This document shows positions 8,587-14,399 of a stretch of DNA of 64,000 bases, one piece after another; position 1 is the first letter of the stretch, and each line of letters begins with the position of its first letter. Origin of the DNA: Actinomadura oligospora ATCC 43269 (GTDB lineage: Bacteria; Actinomycetota; Actinomycetes; Streptosporangiales; Streptosporangiaceae); contig NZ_JADG01000007.1 of assembly GCF_000518265.1 (NCBI RefSeq), positions 434,001-498,000 on the forward strand, in the 5' to 3' direction. Both the position numbers and the translations under genes were made by a program. Below the pieces are notes generated by a model. The model ran no database searches, was not told the DNA's origin, and worked only from the letters and a program-made list of their open reading frames with translations.

Positions 8587-8643
8587 GGAAAGTACTTGAC
8601 GGATCGGAAAGAGGAAAGTACTTTCCTTCATGGAAAGTACTTC
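8587..8643. promoter_or_regulatory. three copies of GGAAAGTACTT, one a perfect palindrome
   Basis: GGAAAGTACTT occurs at 8587, 8613 and 8632. The middle copy extends to the perfect 14 bp palindrome GGAAAGTACTTTCC (8613-8626). The group lies 26 to 82 bp upstream of the membrane-protein start at 8669. The regulator encoded second in this two-gene unit is the obvious candidate ligand (autorepression), by inference. Confidence 0.7.
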
Positions 8644-8668
8644 ACGAGAAGGACAGGAGACCCCCCCG

Positions 8669-9130
8669 ATGGACCGCATGCCGAACGCCGCCGAGGCTCT
8701 GGCCGAGATCGAGCGCACCCAGCAGAAGGCGTTCGCCGGGCAACGCCTCCCGCTCTGGTGGCTGCCGGCCGTGGTCGCCCTGATCACGGTGGTGTCGATC
8801 GCCTTCGACCTGCACGGCGCCACCAGATCCGTCCTCCTGATCGGGGCGGCGCTCGGCCTGGCCGTGATGACCGCCGTGCTCGCCCTCCGGGCGCGCGTGA
8901 AGAGCAGGCGCCAGGTCTGGACGCCCCGCGCCGCCGCCTGGGCGAGTGCCTGGCTCCTCTCGTTCTTCGTGCTCTTCGGCGTCACTCCGCCCCTGGTCTG
9001 GCTCGTCACCGACTCGGCGATCTGGCCGAAGATCATCTCCGGCGTCGTGGTCTCGCTCTACGGTGTGATGACCATCCGGTGGGCCGAGCGCCAGATCATG
9101 GCCGACACGCAGGGAAAGGTCGCCCAGTGA
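8669..9130 (+). CDS. small four-helix membrane protein
   Basis: 153 residues from the ATG at 8669, chosen because AGGAGA lies seven bases upstream. An in-frame ATG at 8630 falls inside the operator repeats. A charged N-terminal helix (about 25 residues) precedes four predicted membrane segments (LWWLPAVVALITVVSIAF, VLLIGAALGLAVMTAVLAL, AWASAWLLSFFVLFGV, and IWPKIISGVVVSLYGVMTI). No family is assigned. Its TGA overlaps the GTG of the following regulator, so the two are translationally coupled. Confidence 0.82.
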   Translation: MDRMPNAAEALAEIERTQQKAFAGQRLPLWWLPAVVALITVVSIAFDLHGATRSVLLIGAALGLAVMTAVLALRARVKSRRQVWTPRAAAWASAWLLSFFVLFGVTPPLVWLVTDSAIWPKIISGVVVSLYGVMTIRWAERQIMADTQGKVAQ

Positions 9131-9435
9131 ACCTCGACCCGGTGATCCACGCCCCCGTGCGGCTCCAGATCGTGTCCCTGCTCGCCGCCGCGACCGAGGC
9201 CGAGTTCTCCTTCGTCCGCGACAACCTCGAGATCAGCGATTCCGTCCTCTCCAAGCACGCCGCCGCCCTCGAGACCGCGGGCTACGTCCACATCCGGAAG
9301 GGACACGTCGGCAAGCGCCCTCGCACCTGGCTGAAACTCACCGACCAGGGCCGCGCCGCCTTCCGCGAGTACGTCGCCACCCTCCAGCAGATCGTCGGCC
9401 AGCCCCTGACCGACGTCACCGAGGAGGCCGGCTGA
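9127..9435 (+). CDS. winged-helix transcriptional regulator (HTH_34/MarR-like)
   Basis: 102 residues. It reads NLDPVIHAPVRLQIVSLL, then EFSFVRDNLEISDSVLSKHAAALETAGYV, then a wing HIRKGHVGKRPRTWLKLTDQGRAAFREY. This is the compact one-domain winged-helix form found beside small membrane proteins in actinomycetes. The GTG at 9127 overlaps the preceding stop (GTGA), so translation is coupled. It probably represses its own operon through the GGAAAGTACTT sites. Confidence 0.88.
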   Translation: MNLDPVIHAPVRLQIVSLLAAATEAEFSFVRDNLEISDSVLSKHAAALETAGYVHIRKGHVGKRPRTWLKLTDQGRAAFREYVATLQQIVGQPLTDVTEEAG

Positions 9436-9480
9436 CCTCCCCTGACAAGCCCACCGCACCGCCCCAGCGACCAGCCCAAC

Positions 9481-9546
9481 CCGCGCGACCAACCCCCGCG
9501 CCCAGCGTGCGACCACCCCCCCCGCGCCCTGCGTGCGACCAACCCC
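9481..9546. repeat. C-rich degenerate tandem repeat
   Basis: About three degenerate units of roughly 24 bp built on GCGYGCGACCAMCCCC-type sequence follow the regulator stop. No coding signal is visible between 9436 and 9598. Confidence 0.5.
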
Positions 9547-9598
9547 ACGGCTGGCCCAACGGCCCTCGTAGTCGCCCGAATGCGCTTGGATTTCCGAC

Positions 9599-10192
9599 AT
9601 GCCGATCAGCCCACCAGCCGCCGCGCATCCGGTCGCCGAACCCGTCCCCCACCTGCTCAGGCTCAAGACATCACTGGTCAAACGCTGGTCCCACACCCGG
9701 ATGCGGGAGCTGTTCGAGGAATTCGACCTCGCCACCTACCTCTGGGCCCTGAACCGCGAGCCGGAGGCCCTCGAGATCCTCGACTCGATCACCAGCGCGA
9801 TCCCCGCATCGAACGGCGACTACAACATCTGGTCACCCGTCGTCGCGATGCACGCCCTCCAAGCCCGCATCCTGCGCGCCGCCCCCACCTCAGGTGAGAA
9901 CGGCCCCGAACAGGCCGCGTCCAAGGCCGTCCTCGCCGACCCCGGACTGGCCGACAACCCGTCCTACATCGCGTCCCTGGTCACGGAAGCCGAGCCCAAG
10001 TTCCAGGCGGCCGCCGCCGAACGAAGCCGCGCGTCCTCCTGCCGCAACCTCTCCCGCGTCCTCCTGCCCCTCTTCGTCCTCTCCGAACTCACCAGAGCCC
10101 GCCACCCGTTCACCGCCTACTACACCCCGTCCGAACCCGACCGCCTCATCCCCATGGGCCGCCAAGCCCTGGCCACCCGCCTAACCCCCTGA
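9599..10192 (+). CDS. hypothetical helical protein
   Basis: 197 residues, no family recognised. Mainly helical and soluble, with a hydrophobic patch (LSRVLLPLFVLSELTRARHPF) near residues 150-172 and no signal peptide. GC-rich third positions run through the frame, which supports coding. The region around LFEEFDLATYLWALNREPEALEILDSI resembles a TPR-like helical hairpin, which is only a suggestion. No strong ribosome site precedes the ATG. Confidence 0.55.
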   Translation: MPISPPAAAHPVAEPVPHLLRLKTSLVKRWSHTRMRELFEEFDLATYLWALNREPEALEILDSITSAIPASNGDYNIWSPVVAMHALQARILRAAPTSGENGPEQAASKAVLADPGLADNPSYIASLVTEAEPKFQAAAAERSRASSCRNLSRVLLPLFVLSELTRARHPFTAYYTPSEPDRLIPMGRQALATRLTP

Positions 10193-11202
10193 ACCACAAT
10201 CGAGCGCAAGGCAGTGACCGAGGAACCCGGTGGTCATCTCCACCCCGGACACGGCGCGGACGGGATGCCCCATCAGCCGGCTCCCGGGCCGCGCATACTC
10301 CCCGAGCTCCCCGACGGGAAAGAACCCGAGTTCGGTAAGGACGGCGTGGGAGGCATATGGTGCCGCGCCCTTTGCTGAGGACGAGCCCAAGCAGACCCCC
10401 GACCATCCACCTGACCACCCCGCCACTGCGTGCCCACCCCCCAAGGACGCCAGCTCAAGACGCGAGCCCCGAAGCCGCGGACGACCGCCGCGGAGAACGC
10501 CCTGCAGTCACCAGCCTGCCCGGAGGGCCAGCTCAAGACGCGAGCCCTGAAGCCGCGGACGACCGCCCGCGGAGAACGCCCTGCAGTCACCAGCCTGCCC
10601 GGAGGGCCAGCTCAAGAACGCGAGCCCTGAAGCCGCGGACGACCGCCCGACCGAACGCCCCGGAGGCGCTGTCCCGAGGACGGCAGTGCAAGGACGCGAG
10701 TCCCAGAAAAGCGCTGACGACCGCGCGCGGCGAACGGCCTGCAGCCGCCAGCCCACGGCTGGCGTCCGCGGCTCTCGACCACCACAGACACCGGGACCCC
10801 ACCCCGCCAAGGACGACCATGGCCGCGGCACCTACGACTGGTCGGGACGACTCGCCCCGCTCACCGCCCGCAGCGCCCCCACCCCATGACCGGCGTACGC
10901 GACTCTCGACCACCACAGACACCGGGTGCGTCGCCTCATGTTCCGCCGCCACAGAGGTGACGCGGGCAACGACTTCTGACCACCCGCAAGACTCGTCGGA
11001 TCCGTCAGACCCGGCGACCTGACGCCGAGGGCCTGTCTCGAAGTGGCTCTGGCCACGTGCGCGAACGCGTGACCTGCCCGGTGCCGCGATGCCGGAGGCG
11101 AGCGTAATCGGGCAGATCGCGAAGCGATGTCGCGTTCGCCCATGCACGGTCACGTAGCGAGCCTCTGGGCGAGGGAAGTGGGCCGGGACTTCGAAACACG
11201 GC
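10193..11202. other. 1 kb without a convincing gene, repeat-rich
   Basis: No frame here combines a start, ribosome site and plausible protein. It holds a 78 bp tandem repeat (10449-10665), degenerate further copies of it to about 10780, and a possible MITE at its right end. A leftward frame at about 10181-10380 resembles a protein fragment but has no credible start. Confidence 0.6.
10449..10665. repeat. 78-79 bp tandem repeat, about 2.8 copies
   Basis: The unit begins at CCAGCTCAAG (positions 10450, 10528, 10607) and continues through a conserved AGCCGCGGACGACCGC core and an ACGCCCTGCAGTCACC block. Copies differ by single bases and one-base indels. Eroded copies continue to about 10780. Confidence 0.85.
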
Positions 11203-11203
11203 C
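11030..11203. mobile_element. candidate MITE with imperfect terminal inverted repeats
   Basis: The left end GGCCTGTCTCGAAGTGGC and the right end, read inward as GGCCGTGTTTCGAAGTCCC, match except for one indel and two or three substitutions. The 174 bp between them hold no gene. The right end abuts the TAG stop of the TetR gene. No clear target duplication is visible, so mobility is inferred from the ends alone. Confidence 0.45.
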
Positions 11204-11799
11204 TAGTCGTTGGGGGAGGCGGCGGTGATGAAGCGGTTGATGACGGTTGCCCAGTCCGCGTCGTCCACAGGCGCGAGGTCCATCATGTTGGTGAAGAGGG
11301 TGCCGAGCGCGACGGACAGCAGGAACCGGGCCAGCGCACCGGACGGAAGGGACGCGTCCACCGCGCCCTCCTGCTGGGCCGCGGTGACCAGACTCTCCAC
11401 GACCTCGAGGTGCGCGGTCAGCTCAGCGGCGAAGATCTCCGCCACCCGCGGATCCCGCCGAGCCGCGGCGGCCCCCTCGACCAGCATCGCGCTGATCTGC
11501 CGAGGCCGATGCGGAAGCTCCTCACCCAGATGCTGGACGACGTCCTGCACGGGCGCGCCCGCCACCCCGTCACTGATCAGCCGCGCCAACTCCCCGGGAA
11601 TGTGCGCCTTGATGGCGTCCGCGAGCAACTCCGCCTTCGACGCGTACCGCGAGTAGATGGCCCCCGTGGACAACCCGGCCCGCCGGGCGATCTCGCTGGT
11701 GGCCGTCCCCGAGTAGCCCCGCTCGACGAACACCTCGGCAGCCGCGGCCAGCAGCCGCTCACGCGCCTCCGCGCTCGTCAACCCGGCCACTCTCCCCAT
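11203..11799 (-). CDS. TetR-family transcriptional regulator
   Basis: 198 residues. The N-terminal helix-turn-helix is AEARERLLAAAAEVFVERGY followed by TATSEIARRAGLSTGAIYSRYASKAELL, an intact TetR signature. The helical C-terminal ligand domain has no recognisable specificity. Its stop codon coincides with the right end of the possible MITE, so the original C-terminus may have been altered slightly. No divergent target lies beside it. An AurF-like oxygenase with an AT-rich palindrome upstream is on the same strand about 1.6 kb away. Confidence 0.9.
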   Translation of the reverse strand: MGRVAGLTSAEARERLLAAAAEVFVERGYSGTATSEIARRAGLSTGAIYSRYASKAELLADAIKAHIPGELARLISDGVAGAPVQDVVQHLGEELPHRPRQISAMLVEGAAAARRDPRVAEIFAAELTAHLEVVESLVTAAQQEGAVDASLPSGALARFLLSVALGTLFTNMMDLAPVDDADWATVINRFITAASPND

Positions 11800-11809
11800 G
11801 CCCTCACCC

Positions 11810-12430
11810 TAAGCGCCCCCACCCACCCCCCATCCAGCAAGCACCACCCCGCCCCGCCCCGCCCACCCGAACCCGATCCCACCGACCGAACCCGGCCCCG
11901 CCACCGAACCCAGCCCAACCACTCCCGCCCACGCCAACGCTCTCGTCCACGCGTTCGCCACGTCCATGTCCGCGTTCACGCGTTCACCCGCGCCCACGCC
12001 AATGCCCGCGCCCACGCCAATGCCCACGCCCACGCCCGCGTCCACGCCTCCGCACCCACGCTCCGCTTCCGCGCCCACGCTCACGTCCACGTCCACGCCG
12101 GCGCTCACGTCCGCGCCCGCGCCTGCGTCCGCGCTCACGCCCGCGTCCCGCGTCCGCGTCCACGCTCACGCCCGCGTCCCGCGTCCCGCGTCCGCGTCCA
12201 CGTCCGCGCTCACGCCCGCGTCCCGCGTCCGCGTCCACGCCCGCGTCCCGCGTCCCGCGTCCCGCGTCCACGTCCACGTCCACGTCTGCGTCCGCGCCCG
12301 CGTCCCGCGTCCGCGTTCACGTCTGCGTCCGTGCCCGCGCTCACGTCCACGTTTGCGTCCGCGCTCACGCCCGCGCCCGTGTTCACGCCTACGTTCGTGC
12401 ACTGCAGCCTGCGCGCGCGTGGCTGTTGCT
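11810..12430. repeat. 600 bp degenerate CGCGTCCACG-type microsatellite region
   Basis: Between the TetR and oxygenase genes the plus strand is a nearly unbroken run of short units such as CGCGTCC, CACGCC and CGCGTCCACG, with purines mostly limited to the same positions. Frames across it translate to Arg/Pro/Val or Asp/Gly/Arg periodicities and are not genes. It looks like slippage-expanded intergenic DNA. Confidence 0.8.
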
Positions 12431-12464
12431 TGCCCAAGGCGGGGGGCGTGGGTGTGGGGGTTGG

Positions 12465-13433
12465 TCAGTGGCGGGTGAGGGAGGCGGGTGGCGGGGTTTT
12501 GGGGGTGGAGAGCATGCCGGTGTGGTGCCAGATGCGGGCGCTCGGGCCTTCGATCATGCCGATGTCGGTGAGGAAACCGGTGGCGCGGCGGAAGGCCCAG
12601 CGGAGGGTGGCCTGGCGGTGGGGACTGGTTTTCGCTGTGCGGTAGGCGATGCGCGGATCGAGGTTGACGGCGCGGTAGACGGCGGGACGCGTGAGGCGAG
12701 GGGCCATCCGGAAGCCCACGCCGGCGATGCCGGACGCCTGGATGCGGCGTAGCGGACGCGGTGTCGAGGCCACCTGGTGTTTGAGCTCCTCGCGCGCGTA
12801 CGAGATGTGCCGGGCCTCCTCGGCGACATGGATGCGGCTGATCGTCCTGACGAGGGGCTGGACGCGCTCGTCCGTCATGGTCACGCGCTGGACGGCGTCG
12901 GTGACCTCCTCGACGAGCAGGACGGCGGCGAACATCGCCATCGGCGGGTCGATGAGTCCGGCGAGCTTGCCGAGCTGGAACTCCGGCCAGGCCATCGGGT
13001 ACGGGCGCAGGCCGGTCTTGCCGATGAAGCGTCCGAACATGGTGGAGTGACGGCACTCGTCGGCGGTCTCGGTGAGGGCGTACGCGATGTGCCGCGAGGT
13101 GGGGTCGCCCCGGTAGACGTGGCTGAGCAGGCCCTTCATCAGCATGATCTCCGACCAGATGCCGAACGACAGCATGCTGATCAGTTCGTGCCGGGACAGC
13201 TCGACGCGTTCCTCATGACTCATCCGATCCCACAGCGGCGTCTCGTAGAGGGAGAGCGTCTCGGGCGGGAGGTAGAAGAGGTCCGGGTCGAGCGGAGCGT
13301 CCCAGTCGATGTCCGCCTCGGGGTCGTAGGACTTCCTGGCCGACGCCTTGATCAGGCGTTCCGCCACCCGTTCCCGGTCGCGCAGCTCCACCGTGTGATC
13401 GCCGTCCGCGCACCGCACCAGCGCCGTCGTCAT
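12465..13433 (-). CDS. AurF-like diiron oxygenase
   Basis: 322 residues from the ATG at 13433, ten bases after AGGAGG. A GTG three codons earlier is too close to that site. The helical core carries paired diiron motifs: ETADECRH near the middle and IHVAEEARHISYAREEL later, plus LVEEVTDAVQR. This is the p-aminobenzoate N-oxygenase (AurF) superfamily, whose members oxidise amines or act on lipids. No biosynthetic cluster surrounds it, so the substrate is unknown. An AT-rich palindrome 31-54 bp upstream implies repressor control. Confidence 0.85.
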   Translation of the reverse strand: MTTALVRCADGDHTVELRDRERVAERLIKASARKSYDPEADIDWDAPLDPDLFYLPPETLSLYETPLWDRMSHEERVELSRHELISMLSFGIWSEIMLMKGLLSHVYRGDPTSRHIAYALTETADECRHSTMFGRFIGKTGLRPYPMAWPEFQLGKLAGLIDPPMAMFAAVLLVEEVTDAVQRVTMTDERVQPLVRTISRIHVAEEARHISYAREELKHQVASTPRPLRRIQASGIAGVGFRMAPRLTRPAVYRAVNLDPRIAYRTAKTSPHRQATLRWAFRRATGFLTDIGMIEGPSARIWHHTGMLSTPKTPPPASLTRH

Positions 13434-13463
13434 GATCGTCACGCCTCCTGGGGGATCGGGGAG

Positions 13464-13487
13464 TAAAAATAGTAGGCATTATTTTTA
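13464..13487. promoter_or_regulatory. AT-rich inverted repeat upstream of the diiron oxygenase
   Basis: TAAAAATA (13464-13471) and TATTTTTA (13480-13487) form a perfect 8 bp inverted repeat with an 8 bp spacer. It stands out strongly in GC-rich surroundings and sits where a promoter for the oxygenase would be. A repressor operator is the simplest reading. Confidence 0.6.
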
Positions 13488-13613
13488 TTCGGACGGCAAG
13501 GGCCCGGCCGGTGTGACGTGCGTCGCGTCGCCGGTCCTGGGCCGGGGTGCGTGACGGGCCGGTCCCCGTGTCGTGTTCACTGTGTGGCAGGGGAATCGAC
13601 CTGCGGAGGACGG

Positions 13614-14096
13614 ATGGCTGTGGGCGGTCAGCGGCTGACGGCGACCTGGGCGGGCCCGCGCCCGGACGGACGGCCCGTCGTCGCCACGGGCGTGTTCGAT
13701 GTCCTGCACATCGGGCATGTCCGCTTCCTGCGAGAGGCCGCGGCACGCGGTTTCCCGCTGGTGGTCGGCGTCGAGGACGACGACCGCGTCCGCGCGTGGA
13801 AGGGCCCGGGCCGTCCGGTGAACCCCGCCGCCGAACGTGCCGAGGTCCTGTCCGCGCTGCGCTCGGTCGCGGGTGTCTTCGTCATCTCCGGACCGCCCGA
13901 GGTCTCCAAGTGGGCGGACTACTCGGAGCTACTGGCGTCCCTGGAACCAGTCGCCCTCGCCTACACGGCCGGCGACCCCCACACTGAGGCCAAGCGCCTG
14001 GGCGCCGAAGCCATGGGCGCCCAGGCATGGGAGTTCGGCCTGACCGAAGCCCACTCCACCAGCGCGATGCTCGAAGCCATCACCTCCCTCGGCTGA
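13614..14096 (+). CDS. cytidylyltransferase-like nucleotidyltransferase
   Basis: 160 residues from the ATG at 13614 with GGAGG just upstream. It has the HxGH signature GVFDVLHIGHVRFL and opens a Rossmann-like fold, as in glycerol-3-phosphate cytidylyltransferase and RfaE-C. The usual C-terminal ISTT-type motif is replaced by AHSTSAMLEAI. The expected chemistry is transfer of a nucleotidyl group to a phosphorylated substrate or cofactor precursor. The substrate is unknown. Confidence 0.8.
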   Translation: MAVGGQRLTATWAGPRPDGRPVVATGVFDVLHIGHVRFLREAAARGFPLVVGVEDDDRVRAWKGPGRPVNPAAERAEVLSALRSVAGVFVISGPPEVSKWADYSELLASLEPVALAYTAGDPHTEAKRLGAEAMGAQAWEFGLTEAHSTSAMLEAITSLG

Positions 14097-14285
14097 TCCC
14101 CAAGGCCTCAGTCAGCCCCGGAGCCCCACGGGGACGCGCCGACCTCACCGCCGCGTCCTTCCTCGCCGACCCGTTCGCCGCCGAACGCCTCCCCCGACAC
14201 AACCCCGCGCCGGGGCCCTTTCGGCGGAGTCGGGCGGGTGCGGTTGTGGCATGCGCCCTGGGCCGCGGGCTGCGGACAAATCTGA

Positions 14286-14314
14286 TTGCGGGGAGTTCGT
14301 TCGGTTTCTAGGGT
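14286..14314 (+). promoter_or_regulatory. sigma70-type promoter for the tRNA-like leader
   Basis: TTGCGG (14286-14291) and TAGGGT (14309-14314) are separated by 17 bp, a good match to the housekeeping actinomycete consensus. Initiation about seven bases downstream would place the RNA 5' end within a few bases of the tRNA-like structure at 14325. Confidence 0.6.
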
Positions 14315-14324
14315 CGGTTCTGAT

Positions 14325-14397
14325 CAGCGTGTAGCTCAGGTAGGAGAGCACCGGGCTTCGGACCCGGAGGGCGCGGGGGCGGAGCCCGCCACGCTGG
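14325..14397 (+). ncRNA. tRNA-like cloverleaf with non-canonical T-loop, leader of a large unknown gene
   Basis: 73 nt fold into four perfectly paired tRNA arms. The acceptor is CAGCGTG/CACGCTG. The D stem is GCTC/GAGC with loop AGGTAGGA. The anticodon stem is CCGGG/CCCGG with loop CTTCGGA (anticodon TCG, Arg if functional). The variable loop is five bases, and the T stem is GCGGG/CCCGC. T8, A9, A14, GG in the D loop and T33 are all tRNA-like. The T-loop is GGCGGAG and lacks T54, T55, C56 and A58, so a normal elongator tRNA is unlikely. The discriminator base G is followed two bases later by the ATG of the 772-residue protein. The T-loop GGAG is the only Shine-Dalgarno-like sequence before that ATG. 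Confidence 0.7.
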
Positions 14398-14399
14398 CT

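Noticed and set aside
10181..10444. Minus-strand frame containing a protein-like stretch (LTELGFFPVGELGEY, TTGFLGHCLALD)
   Set aside because: No start or ribosome site and it enters repeat DNA. It may be a gene remnant but cannot be supported.
10449..10665. CRISPR array
   Set aside because: Repeats are contiguous 78 bp tandem copies without distinct spacers, and no cas genes are present.
12166..13056. Minus-strand open frame through the CGCGTCC repeats
   Set aside because: Periodic Arg/Pro/Thr sequence dictated by the repeat, overlapping the real oxygenase gene in another frame.
14325..14397. Ordinary tRNA-Arg(TCG)
   Set aside because: The T-loop lacks TTC and A58 and the element sits as a leader three bases from a start codon, so a standard elongator tRNA is unlikely.
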